From the NCBI RefSeq assembly GCF_036227205.1, contig NZ_CP109442.1, positions 8,308,001 to 8,372,000 of the forward strand: a DNA stretch of 64,000 nt, read 5' to 3'. The position numbers and the translations under genes were made by a program. How positions within the stretch are numbered: the first letter of the stretch is position 1; every line of letters starts with the position of its first letter. Positions 1 through 7,385 of this stretch are shown here, in pieces. Source of the stretch: Amycolatopsis sp. NBC_01480. Its GTDB lineage: Bacteria; Actinomycetota; Actinomycetes; Mycobacteriales; Pseudonocardiaceae. The notes below the pieces were generated by a model, which was given only the letters and a program-made list of their open reading frames with translations, was not told the DNA's origin and searched no databases.

Positions 1-1
1 C

Positions 2-2083
2 GACGCCTCGGTCTGGACCGGCACGCTGAACGACACGCTGGACGACCAAGGCCAGTTCCCCTACGAGCGCGTCGAGTTCGGCACGTTCGGCCTGCTGGCC
101 AAGGTGCGGCTGAAGATTCCCGGGCACACCGGGGTGTCGGGCTACCGGCGCGCGCTGGACCTGAGCAACGGCCTGGTCACCGCGACCTACGGCGTCGGGG
201 GAGTGAAGTACCGGCGCGAGGTGTTCGCGAGCCACCCCGACGACGTGGTGGTGATCCGGCTGAGCCAGCAGGGCGGCGGGTCGTACACCGGCTCGGTGAC
301 CCTGGAGGGGACCCGCGGCGAGACGGCGACGGGCGGCGACGGCGTCGTCTCCCTCGGCGGCAAGTTCGACAACGGGCTGAAGTACGCCGCCGTCGTCACG
401 GCCGCGAGCCGGGGCGGCCGGGTCGCGGTGAACGGCACCGAGGTCACCTTCACCGGCTGCGCCGAAGTGGTGATCGTGGTCTGCGGCGGCACCAACTACG
501 TGCCCGACGCCGCGCGGGACTACCTCGACGCGGGGGCGGACCCGTCCACAGTGGCCGCGGGCAAGGCGAAGGCCTCGGCCGCCGCGTCCGGCACCGCGCT
601 GCTGGCCACGCACGTGCGGGACTACCGCCGGCTCTACGAGCGGATGACCGTCGACCTGGGACGGTCGCCGGACAGCCGGCGCGCGCTCGACTCGTGGTCG
701 CGCCTGACCGCGCGGCACAACGACCCGGCCACCCCCGACCCCGAGCTGGAGGCCAGCTACCTGCAGTTCGGCCGCTACCTGGTGATCACCGGCTCGCGCG
801 ACAGCCTGCCGATCAGCCTCCAGGGCCTGTGGCTGAGCAACAACACGCCGGACTGGATGAGCGACTACCACACCGACATCAACATCCAGATGAACTACTG
901 GCTGCCCGACCGCGCTGGGCTGTCCTCGTCGTTCGCTGCGCTGGCCGATTACTGCCTGGCGCAGCTACCGTCCTGGAGCGACACCACGCAGCGGCTGTTC
1001 AACGACCCGCGCAACCGGTTCCGCAACTCCAGCGGCAAGATCGCCGGCTGGGCGGTGGCGTTCTCCACCAACATCTACGGCGGCTCCGGCTGGTGGTGGC
1101 ACCCGGGCGGCAACGCCTGGCTGTGCAACAACCTGTGGGACCACTACGCGTTCACCCAGGACCGGGCGTACCTGGCCCGGATCTACCCGCTGCTCAAGGG
1201 TGCGTGCGAGTTCTGGGAGTCGCGGCTGATCGAGATGACCGTGGACGGCAAGCTCGTGCTGGTCGACGACGCCGACTGGTCGCCCGAGCACGGCCCGCAG
1301 GACGCAAAGGGCAACACCTACTCGCAGGAGATCGTCCACAACCTGTTCGGCCATTACCGCGAGGCGACCGAGCTGCTCGGCCGCGACCGCGCGTACGGCA
1401 AGACCATCTCCGGCCTGCAGGCGCGGCTGCACCTGCCGACGGTCAGCCCGGTCACCGGCTGGCTGCAGGAATGGCTCTCGCCGGACAATCTCGGCGAGAC
1501 AGCGCACCGGCACCTCTCGCCGTTGATCGGGTTCTTCCCCGGCGACCGGATCACCACCGACACCGCGCCGCCCGAGCTGCTGGACGGGGTGCGGAACCTG
1601 CTCATCGCGCGCGGCATGGACAGCTTCGGCTGGGGCTGTGCCTGGCGCTCGTCCTGCTGGGCGCGGCTGAAGGACGCCGACCGGGCGTACGAGCTGCTGC
1701 TCACCGTGCTGCGGCCGTCGGTGAACAACGGCAATGGCACGGCGGCGAACTTCTTCGACATGTACAGCCAGGGCAGCTACACGATCTTCCAGATCGACGC
1801 GAACCTCGGCGCGCCGACCGCGATGCTGGAGATGCTGCTGTACTCCCGCCCCGGCGTGATCGAGTTGCTGCCCGCACTGCCCTCGGCCTGGGCGGACTCC
1901 GGCCGGGTGACCGGGATCGGCGCGCGGGGCGGGTTCGAAGTGGACCTGGAGTGGCGCGGCGGCAAGGTCACCAGGGCGACCGTGCGCAGCGTCGGCGGCA
2001 CCGAAACGGAGCTGCGCGCCGGCAGCTGGCGCCGCACGATCAAGCTGCGCCCGCACGAGTCGGTCACGGTCTCGCCGCACTGA
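2..2083 (+). CDS. Glycoside hydrolase family 95 (alpha-L-fucosidase type), 5'-partial
   Basis: The reading frame is open from base 2, so the N-terminus lies outside the window. The visible 693 codons match GH95 proteins: an N-terminal beta domain with YRRALDLSNGL and REVFASHPDDVVVIRL, then the (alpha/alpha)6 barrel with LQGLWLSNNTPDWMSDYH, the NINIQMNYW stretch, a WWWHPGGNAW loop, and the late HRHLSPLIGFFPGD and NLGAPTAMLEMLL segments. GH95 enzymes remove alpha-1,2-linked L-fucose (some act on L-galactose) by an inverting mechanism, so a glycan-scavenging role is likely. Whether it is secreted cannot be judged because the start is missing. The gene ends 78 bp before a DoxX gene with its own ribosome binding site. 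Family call is secure; substrate is inferred. Confidence 0.88.
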   Translation, partial: DASVWTGTLNDTLDDQGQFPYERVEFGTFGLLAKVRLKIPGHTGVSGYRRALDLSNGLVTATYGVGGVKYRREVFASHPDDVVVIRLSQQGGGSYTGSVTLEGTRGETATGGDGVVSLGGKFDNGLKYAAVVTAASRGGRVAVNGTEVTFTGCAEVVIVVCGGTNYVPDAARDYLDAGADPSTVAAGKAKASAAASGTALLATHVRDYRRLYERMTVDLGRSPDSRRALDSWSRLTARHNDPATPDPELEASYLQFGRYLVITGSRDSLPISLQGLWLSNNTPDWMSDYHTDINIQMNYWLPDRAGLSSSFAALADYCLAQLPSWSDTTQRLFNDPRNRFRNSSGKIAGWAVAFSTNIYGGSGWWWHPGGNAWLCNNLWDHYAFTQDRAYLARIYPLLKGACEFWESRLIEMTVDGKLVLVDDADWSPEHGPQDAKGNTYSQEIVHNLFGHYREATELLGRDRAYGKTISGLQARLHLPTVSPVTGWLQEWLSPDNLGETAHRHLSPLIGFFPGDRITTDTAPPELLDGVRNLLIARGMDSFGWGCAWRSSCWARLKDADRAYELLLTVLRPSVNNGNGTAANFFDMYSQGSYTIFQIDANLGAPTAMLEMLLYSRPGVIELLPALPSAWADSGRVTGIGARGGFEVDLEWRGGKVTRATVRSVGGTETELRAGSWRRTIKLRPHESVTVSPH

Positions 2084-2161
2084 GCCCGTTTGCCTCGACG
2101 GTCCGCCCCCGGACGATGTAACGTTCAACTATCTTGGGGGCGGACTGGTTCAGGAGGCGGT

Positions 2162-2530
2162 ATGAACATCGTGTTGTGGGTTCTCGCGGGGATCACCGCG
2201 GTGGTGTACCTGGGCGCGGGCGGCATGAAGCTGGTGACGCCCCGGGAGAAGCTGCTGGAGAACCCGAACATGGGCTGGGTCAACGACTTCTCGGGCGGCG
2301 CGGTGAAGCTCATCGCGCTGGCCGAGGTGCTCGGCGCGCTCGGGCTGATCCTGCCGCGGGCCCTGGACATCGCACCGGTGCTGACCCCGATCGCGGCCGT
2401 CGGCCTGGTGATCGTCGCGGCGGGCGCGATCGTCGTGCACGCGCGGCGCAAGGAGCCCAAGGCCCTGCCGATCAACGTGGTGCTGCTGGTGCTGGCAGCG
2501 ATCGTGGCGGTGGGGCGGTTCGTCGGCTGA
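2162..2530 (+). CDS. DoxX-family small integral membrane protein
   Basis: A 122-residue protein with about four hydrophobic helices. The first is VLWVLAGITAVVYLGAGGMKL, followed by the DoxX-like AVKLIALAEVLGALGLILP segment and a C-terminal VVLLVLAAIVAVGRFVG helix. The ATG at 2162 is chosen over an upstream in-frame start because AGGAGG stands five to six bases before it. DoxX-like proteins are membrane proteins, often tied to redox or quinone functions, but no specific reaction can be assigned here. It is monocistronic by appearance: the next gene, a LysR regulator, starts 300 bp further on after a repeat-rich spacer. Confidence 0.8.
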   Translation: MNIVLWVLAGITAVVYLGAGGMKLVTPREKLLENPNMGWVNDFSGGAVKLIALAEVLGALGLILPRALDIAPVLTPIAAVGLVIVAAGAIVVHARRKEPKALPINVVLLVLAAIVAVGRFVG

Positions 2531-2760
2531 GCGCCGGTCGTTGACCGGTGGTTGCGGCTAGGCCTGTGTTCGGCGTGCCCGGGCGGGTTCGTGAGCTGAG
2601 CGCCGGTTTGTTGTCCGGTGGCTGCGCTTCGGGTCTGTGCCTGGGCTCTTGGCGGCTGACCGGTGGTCGCGCATTGGCCTGCGTTCGTGGCGGTTCGGTG
2701 GCTGAGTGCCGGTCGTCGCCCGGCTGCCGCGCCCTGGCCCGCGTTCGGCGCGTCCGGGCG
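2526..2760. repeat. Degenerate tandem repeat, about four units
   Basis: Between the DoxX and LysR genes, units starting near 2526, 2595, 2655 and 2701 share the core GCTGAGYGCCGGT, then CCGGTGGTTGCG-like and CTGYGTTCGGCG-like segments. Unit lengths shrink (about 69, 60 and 46 bp) and the copies have diverged, so this looks like a decaying minisatellite. No reading frame across it resembles a protein, and apart from a purine-rich ribosome binding site just before 2829 I see nothing else in this spacer. Confidence 0.55.
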
Positions 2761-2828
2761 ACGGCGCCCGCCGGGAGCGGGGGAGCTGGCCTACCCTGGA
2801 GGCCTGAACAGGGACGGGAGGCCCGCCG

Positions 2829-3683
2829 GTGGACGTCGACCTGCGGAAGGTCCGGTATTTCGTCGCCGTGGCCGAGGAATTGCACTTCGGGCGGGCGGCG
2901 GAGCGGCTGCACATCGCGCAGCCGGTGCTGTCACGGCAGGTGCGTGCACTGGAGGAGGAGCTGCACGCGCAGCTGTTCGTCCGTGACCGGCGCTCGACCG
3001 AGCTGACAGCCGCCGGGCGCCAGCTGCTGGAGGACAGCCGTCCGCTGCTCGCGTCCGCGGATGCGCTGAAGCGGCGCGTGACCCGGGCGGCGCGCGGCGC
3101 GGCGAGCTTCACGATTGGCTTCATGCCCGGCCTGACGGTGACCGACGCCGTGCGCGCCCTGACCGCCCGCCATCCCGGCCTGTCTGTCGAGCTGGTCCGG
3201 ACCACCTGGGACGACCAGACCGAGGTCCTGCACGACGGCCGGGCGGACGTCAGCGTGGTCCGGCTGCCGGTCGAGCCGCGCGGCCTGTCCGTGCGGCCGA
3301 TGTTCGAGGAGCCGCGCGTCGCGGTGCTGCCGGCCACGCATCGCTTGGCGGGCAAGGAATCCGTGAGCATCACCGACCTCGCCGCCGAGCACCTGCTTAA
3401 CGATCCCGACGCCGTGCCGGAGTGGCGCGACATCGCCGTCGAGCTGCGCTCCGGTGGCCGCCCGCGGGCCCACGGGTACCACAGCATCGAGGAGAAGCTG
3501 GAGCACGTCGCGGCCGGCCTGGGGATCGCGATCGTGCCACTGTCCACTTCGGAGTACTACACCCGCGCCGACGTGACCTGCGTCCCGGTCGCCGACCTCC
3601 CGCCGAACCAGGTCAGCCTGGCCTGGATGGCCTCCCGCCGCTCCCGCCTGATCCACGACTTCGCCGAGATCGTCACGGCTTGA
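2829..3683 (+). CDS. LysR-family transcriptional regulator
   Basis: A 284-residue LysR-type regulator. Residues 1-60 form the winged helix-turn-helix (VDLRKVRYFVAVAEELHFGR, then AAERLHIAQPVLSRQVRALE), followed by the typical linker and a periplasmic-binding-fold effector domain (TIGFMPGLTVTDAV, LAAEHLLNDPDAVPEW). The GTG start is supported by GGGAG eight bases upstream. The closest subgroup resembles regulators of aromatic or small-molecule metabolism, but the target is not evident, because no divergent partner is present. Three pieces of this same gene recur in order at 4793-4951 as a relic, which is unusual. Confidence 0.9.
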   Translation: MDVDLRKVRYFVAVAEELHFGRAAERLHIAQPVLSRQVRALEEELHAQLFVRDRRSTELTAAGRQLLEDSRPLLASADALKRRVTRAARGAASFTIGFMPGLTVTDAVRALTARHPGLSVELVRTTWDDQTEVLHDGRADVSVVRLPVEPRGLSVRPMFEEPRVAVLPATHRLAGKESVSITDLAAEHLLNDPDAVPEWRDIAVELRSGGRPRAHGYHSIEEKLEHVAAGLGIAIVPLSTSEYYTRADVTCVPVADLPPNQVSLAWMASRRSRLIHDFAEIVTA

Positions 3684-3726
3684 CCGAGGTGCCGGAGGAT
3701 TCTGAGCGCGCGAGTCGCCTTCGTGA

Positions 3727-3888
3727 CCTGGTCCGGTTGACCGTTCCGTCGATCAGGCAATCAGTTCGCTCGCGGATTTCCCCGCTTTCGACGTCGGCGA
3801 GGTGCTGGATCTCACCAGGGCCGACCTGAGGATTGTGCTCAGCCGCTATCTGGACGGATCACTGTCGGCCGGCGACCTTCAGGTTTGA
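3727..3888 (+). pseudogene. Possible 3' remnant of a small acidic protein gene
   Basis: Just after the LysR gene an open stretch of 53 codons, preceded by a stop at 3724 and with no usable start codon, reads like real coding sequence: SSLADFPAFDVGEVLDLTRA, then DLRIVLSRYLDGSLSAGDLQV and a stop. The strong third-position G/C bias and the amphipathic character support a gene fragment of an actinobacterial small hypothetical family that normally continues further at the C-terminus. No function is assigned. The call rests on translation appearance alone and may be chance. Confidence 0.3.
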
Positions 3889-3916
3889 CCGGGCAGAGGC
3901 TTTGCTCCGGTCGCGT

Positions 3917-3932
3917 GTATAACGCCCTATAC
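3917..3932. promoter_or_regulatory. Orphan copy of the GTATAACGYCCTATAC element
   Basis: The sequence GTATAACGCCCTATAC has GTATA/TATAC arms around a 6-bp centre, the layout of a TetR-type operator. The identical 16-mer stands 9 bp upstream of the SDR gene start near 38470, and a one-base variant occurs at 35301. Here no start codon follows within reach: it lies between two converging genes. It may be the leftover control region of a lost gene. Confidence 0.45.
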
Positions 3933-3995
3933 ATCGGATCGCCCACGCTGATACCGCGGCGTCGGGTCCTGGCAAGAACCAAAGCCGCACTGAGT

Positions 3996-4676
3996 TCAGT
4001 GGCTCAGCGCCCCGATGTCCCCGCTGGCGGTGGCGACGCCGTAGCCGCTGGCGTCGGCCTCCTTGATGACCTTGCCGTCGACCTCGATGGTCACGTGGAT
4101 CGAGCCGGAGCCGCTGGCCTGGGCGATCACGCTGACCACCTGGATGGCCTGGCCGCCGGGGAGTTCGATGCTCTTCTGCCACGGCAGCTTCACGTTCGAC
4201 TCGCTGCTGGTGGAGGTCATGCCGTCGGTGGTGTAGCTGATCGTGCCGGCCTTGCCCGTCCCGGTGACCTTGTATATGACAGTGTGCTTGGCGGCGGTCG
4301 CGGCCCCGCCCGGGGCACCGGCGGCGGGCGCGCCGAGTGAGGCCACCGGCGCGGCGGCGGGCAGCGGGTTGTCCGCGACAGCCTTGCCGAACGCGGCCAC
4401 CCAGATGATGCACACGACCAGGCCCAGCGCCGACACGATGATCCCGGCCAGGGCGAGGCCCTTGTTCGTCGCCCCGCCCTTGCTCGCCCGGACGAACCCG
4501 AGGATCGACAGGATGAGCCCGACGATCACCAGCGGCCACGCGACCACTCCGATCAACGGGATGGGCGAGAAGACCAGGCCGATGAGGCCGGTCGCGAACC
4601 CGGCGGTGCCGAGGCCGTTGCGCGGGACCACGGCGGGGTACGGGGCCACGGGCGGGTAGGGCTGCTGACTGGTCAC
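3996..4676 (-). CDS. DUF4190-type membrane protein with MmpS-like C-terminal domain
   Basis: A 226-residue protein. The N-terminus is a proline-rich cytoplasmic tail (MTSQQPYPPVAPYPAVVP). Residues 20-95 hold two to three transmembrane helices typical of DUF4190 (LGTAGFATGLIGLVF, PLVIVGLILSILGFVRASKG, AGIIVSALGLVVCIIWVAAF). After an Ala/Pro/Gly linker, residues 130-225 form an extracytoplasmic beta domain resembling MmpS proteins (VIYKVTGTGKAGTISYTTDG, LPWQKSIELPGG, IEVDGKVIKEADASGYGVATASG). MmpS proteins accompany MmpL lipid transporters, but no MmpL partner is nearby, so function is open. The GTG start at 4676 is preceded by AAGGA. Confidence 0.75.
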   Translation of the reverse strand: MTSQQPYPPVAPYPAVVPRNGLGTAGFATGLIGLVFSPIPLIGVVAWPLVIVGLILSILGFVRASKGGATNKGLALAGIIVSALGLVVCIIWVAAFGKAVADNPLPAAAPVASLGAPAAGAPGGAATAAKHTVIYKVTGTGKAGTISYTTDGMTSTSSESNVKLPWQKSIELPGGQAIQVVSVIAQASGSGSIHVTIEVDGKVIKEADASGYGVATASGDIGALSH

Positions 4677-4792
4677 GATGATCCTTTCGAGGGAGTCAGT
4701 GATCAGTCGCGGGTTTGGGCGGTTTGTTACGGTCCGTTACAGGTTCGTGTTGTCAGGGCGAGATTGCTCTGCTTCAGAGCGCCTTGTCCAAC

Positions 4793-4951
4793 GAGGAGGA
4801 GCTGCACGCGCAGCTGTTCGTCCGTGATCGGCGCTCGGAGGAGAAGCTGGAGCACGTCGCGGCCGGCCTGGGGATCGCGATCGTGCCACTGTCCACTTCG
4901 GAGTAGTACACCCGTGCCGACGTGACCTGAGTCCCGCTCGTCACGGCCTGA
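4793..4951 (+). pseudogene. Internally deleted relic copy of the adjacent LysR gene
   Basis: Three blocks match the LysR gene at 2829-3683 in the same order and strand. 4793-4837 matches 2952-2996 with one mismatch, 4838-4935 matches 3489-3586 with three mismatches, and 4939-4951 matches the end of the gene at 3671-3683. The first deletion is 492 bp, an exact multiple of three. A Tyr codon of the parent has become TAG at 4904-4906. The copy is separated from its parent by the DUF4190/MmpS-like gene. It cannot make a functional regulator; it marks a past duplication followed by deletion. Confidence 0.85.
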
Positions 4952-5008
4952 GCTTCGGCCCGGGGGAACCCTTCAAGACGTTGAGCGGGAGCGCCTTGCC
5001 CCCGCCGT

Positions 5009-5032
5009 GTATTTAAGGTAAGTCTTAAATAC
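5009..5032. promoter_or_regulatory. Inverted-repeat operator in front of the ArsR-family gene
   Basis: GTATTTAAG and CTTAAATAC form a perfect 9-bp inverted repeat with a 6-bp spacer, ending 16 bp before the ATG at 5049. An A/T-rich dyad so close to an ArsR-type gene fits autorepression of the whole three-gene operon. It stands out sharply from the G/C-rich surroundings. Confidence 0.65.
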
Positions 5033-5048
5033 GCACACGACGAGGGGA

Positions 5049-5411
5049 ATGAGTACGACGATGGAAACCCTGGACCGCACCCTCGGCGCGCTCGCGCATC
5101 CGGTGCGCCGCGAGATTCTCGATCGGCTGATCCTCGGGCCGAAGTCGGTCACCGAGCTGGCCGAACCGTTCGAGATGTCGCTCCCGGCGGTGTCCCTGCA
5201 CATTCGCACGCTGGAGAAAGCCGGGCTGGTGACCAGGAGCCGGGACGCGCAGTGGCGGCCTTGCGCCCTCGCGGCCGAACCCATGGGCGAGCTGTCGGAC
5301 TGGCTCGAACGCTACCGCCGGTTCTGGGAGCAGAGCCTGGACCGGCTCGACACCTACGCGCAGACCGTGAAACGGGAGGAAGCTGCCGATGCCCCGCACT
5401 CCGAGGATTGA
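5049..5411 (+). CDS. ArsR-family winged-helix regulator
   Basis: A 120-residue regulator with the ArsR fold: LGALAHPVRREILDRLILGP, the recognition region VTELAEPFEMSLPAVSLHIR, then TLEKAGLVTRSRDAQWRPCAL as the wing. There are no metal-binding Cys clusters, so it belongs to the non-metal branch that is commonly found with SRPBCC (AHSA1) proteins. The gene overlaps the next one by 23 bp, which implies translational coupling. A 9-bp inverted repeat just upstream (5009-5032) is the likely operator. The C-terminal segment (RYRRFWEQSLDRLDTYAQTV) matches the helix typical of this subgroup. Confidence 0.88.
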   Translation: MSTTMETLDRTLGALAHPVRREILDRLILGPKSVTELAEPFEMSLPAVSLHIRTLEKAGLVTRSRDAQWRPCALAAEPMGELSDWLERYRRFWEQSLDRLDTYAQTVKREEAADAPHSED

Positions 5412-5883
5412 AGACGCCCTGCTCTCGCCGCGCGAGGTCGTCTTCACCCGTGCGGTCAAGGCCGAACGGAGCCTGGTGTGGCGGCTGTGGACCGAATCGC
5501 GCCATCTCGCGCAGTGGTGGGGGCCGTACGGATTCACCAATCCGGAGTGTGCGATCGACCCGCGGCCCGGTGGCCGCCTGCGCATCCTGATGCGCTCGCC
5601 GGAGGGAGGCGAGTACCTCAACGTCGGCGCCGTGCAGATGATCGACCCTCCGGCGCGCCTGGTCTTCACCGTCGCCCTGCTGAATCCGGACGGCAGCCGC
5701 CGGCTGGAAAACCGCGTCACGGCCGATTTTGCCGACCGTGGCGGGGAAACCGAGGTGACGGTTCGGGTGGAAGTGCTGCACGCCACCCCTGAAGCGCGGG
5801 AGGACCTCGCCGGAATGAGCGACGGCTGGAATGGCAGCCTGCACCGCCTGTCGATGCTGGTAGAGGAAGGAACCGTCCGATGA
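5389..5883 (+). CDS. SRPBCC / AHSA1-type domain protein
   Basis: A 164-residue protein of the activator-of-Hsp90-ATPase (AHSA1) / SRPBCC fold. The family signature is clear: FTRAVKAERSLVWRLWTESR, HLAQWWGPYGFTNPECAIDP, RPGGRLRILMRSPEG, and the C-terminal GMSDGWNGSLHRLSMLVEE helix. The fold encloses a hydrophobic ligand cavity; bacterial members paired with ArsR regulators usually lack a proven substrate. It starts inside the ArsR gene and its stop overlaps the next ATG (ATGA), so the three genes form a coupled operon. Ligand unknown. Confidence 0.85.
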   Translation: MPRTPRIEDALLSPREVVFTRAVKAERSLVWRLWTESRHLAQWWGPYGFTNPECAIDPRPGGRLRILMRSPEGGEYLNVGAVQMIDPPARLVFTVALLNPDGSRRLENRVTADFADRGGETEVTVRVEVLHATPEAREDLAGMSDGWNGSLHRLSMLVEEGTVR

Positions 5884-6512
5884 GGCGACTGGTGCTGAAG
5901 ATGTCGATGAGCCTCGACGGGTATGTCGCCGGGCCCGGGGGCCGGATCGACTGGATCATGCGCACCCTCGATTCCGGGGCCACGACCTGGATCGAGCAGA
6001 CGCTGTGGCAGGCCGGGGCGCATCTGGCCGGCCGCCGGACCTACGCCGACATGCTCGGCTACTGGCCCACGTCCACCGAGCCGCTGGCCGCCCCGATGAA
6101 CACCATCCCGAAGATCGTCTTCTCCCGATCCGGCAACCTGGAATCCGAGCCGACGCTCGCGCTCCGAAACGCGGTCGACGCGCAGCGCAAGGCAGGGCTG
6201 TCCGTCGCGCCGCCGGCCGCCGGCTGGGACGGCACCCGGATGCTCGGCACCGACCTCGCCGGGGAGATCGCGGCGCTCAAAGCGGAACCGGGCCGGGACC
6301 TGCTCGCCCACGGCGGCGCTTCCTTCGCCCGGAGCCTGGTCGGGCTCGGCCTGGTCGACGAGTACCGGCTGCTCGTCCATCCGGTCGTGCTCGGCGGCGG
6401 GCTCGCGCTCTTCTCCGGGGTGGCCGCGTTCGACCTGACCGCGGTCCAGGTGACGGCGTTCTCCAGCGGGATCGTGGGCATCGTCGGCCTGCCGTCACCG
6501 GCGGCGCAGTAG
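5880..6512 (+). CDS. Dihydrofolate-reductase / RibD C-terminal-like oxidoreductase
   Basis: A 210-residue protein of the DHFR/RibD-C fold: [20 protein letters not shown] at the start, [16 protein letters not shown], and the NADPH-site-like [20 protein letters not shown] followed by [18 protein letters not shown]. It is somewhat longer than many members because of an insertion around residues 60-110. The family reduces diverse substrates with NADPH; the substrate is not known here. It is third in the ArsR operon (4-bp overlap with the SRPBCC gene) and runs tail-to-tail into the next leftward gene with an 18-bp overlap (6495-6512). Confidence 0.82.
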   Translation: MRRLVLKMSMSLDGYVAGPGGRIDWIMRTLDSGATTWIEQTLWQAGAHLAGRRTYADMLGYWPTSTEPLAAPMNTIPKIVFSRSGNLESEPTLALRNAVDAQRKAGLSVAPPAAGWDGTRMLGTDLAGEIAALKAEPGRDLLAHGGASFARSLVGLGLVDEYRLLVHPVVLGGGLALFSGVAAFDLTAVQVTAFSSGIVGIVGLPSPAAQ

Positions 6513-7346
6513 ACGTCCTCGGATCGGCCGGGCCTCGGCGGCGGTGACCGGGGGATCGGCCTCGATGCCGTGCAGGACTTTCGCGAGGATTTCCGCGCCG
6601 CGCACCACGCGCGGACCCGGGCGGTTGAAGTAGGACGGGCCGTCCAGCAGCCAGACCGCGCTGGACAGCTGGTCCCAGCCGGGCAGCTTGGTGAGCAGGG
6701 GCAGCTCGGCGGCGGTGCGATCGGGGGAGAACCCGCACGGCAGTACCAGCAGAACGTCCGGGCGGGCCGCGACCACGGCGTCCCACGACATCGGCCGGGT
6801 GTGCTCACCCGGCTCGGCCAGCAGGGGAGTGCCGCCGGCCGCGGTGATCTGTTCGGGCACCCAATGCCCGGCGGGCCACAGCGGGTCGAGCCACTCCAGC
6901 GCGACCACCCGCGGCCGCGCCCTCCCGGCGACGCGCGCGCGAACGGCGTCCAGCCGCGTCTCCAGGGCCTGCACGCGCTCGCGGGCCAGCGCGGGAACGC
7001 CCAGCGCATCGCCGAGGGTCGTGACGCAGCCGAGGACGTCGGCCAGCCGCCGCGGTTCGAGGCTCAGCACCCGCGGTCCGGCGTCGAGCATTCGCACCGC
7101 TTCGGCGACGCGGGTGTAGGAGACGGCGCAGACCTCGCACAGGTCTTGGGTCAGGACCAGGTCGGGGGCCAGCTCGGCGAGTCGCGCGGTGTCGACGGAG
7201 TAGAGGGAGGACCCGCGATGCGCCGAGCCGCCGACAGCGTCGGAGATCTCGCGGCTGGAGAGCACGGCGTCGTCTACGCCGGGGCTTCCGGGCTGGCGGC
7301 CCAGGGGCTCGTGAGTGGTTATGACGGTTCTAACCGTCATAGCCAC
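6495..7346 (-). CDS. Corrinoid/iron-binding periplasmic-protein-like (BtuF-type), N-terminally truncated
   Basis: The body matches cobalamin-binding proteins of the BtuF/FecB group: [55 protein letters not shown], and the C-terminal [20 protein letters not shown]. Family members normally begin with a first beta-alpha unit (about 35-45 residues) that carries the start of the ligand-binding site. Here it is absent: the frame opens inside a 46-bp palindromic repeat at 7308-7353, which supplies the first residues. There is no signal peptide. The gene therefore looks 5'-truncated, either a pseudogene or a cytoplasmic remnant. No partner permease or ATPase for corrinoids is nearby. Confidence 0.6.
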   Translation of the reverse strand: MAMTVRTVITTHEPLGRQPGSPGVDDAVLSSREISDAVGGSAHRGSSLYSVDTARLAELAPDLVLTQDLCEVCAVSYTRVAEAVRMLDAGPRVLSLEPRRLADVLGCVTTLGDALGVPALARERVQALETRLDAVRARVAGRARPRVVALEWLDPLWPAGHWVPEQITAAGGTPLLAEPGEHTRPMSWDAVVAARPDVLLVLPCGFSPDRTAAELPLLTKLPGWDQLSSAVWLLDGPSYFNRPGPRVVRGAEILAKVLHGIEADPPVTAAEARPIRGRLLRRR

Positions 7347-7353
7347 TCACGAG
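7308..7353. repeat. 46-bp near-perfect palindrome, copy 1
   Basis: A 22-bp arm beginning CTCGTGAGTG and ending ATGACGGTT is separated by CT from its reverse complement, with one mismatch. A second copy with the same length, centre and outer arms is at 28055-28100, differing at five internal positions. This copy lies 32 bp past the stop of the serine hydrolase gene and overlaps the start of the truncated BtuF-like frame. It may act as a transcription terminator or be a REP-like dispersed element. Confidence 0.8.
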
Positions 7354-7385
7354 CTTTTGCGTGCCAACGTTGCGTGGTGCGGCAT

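Noticed and set aside
4715..4906. A 63-codon open frame as a small new gene
   Set aside because: Its second half is the fused fragments of the LysR relic ending at a nonsense codon; the first part has no independent support.
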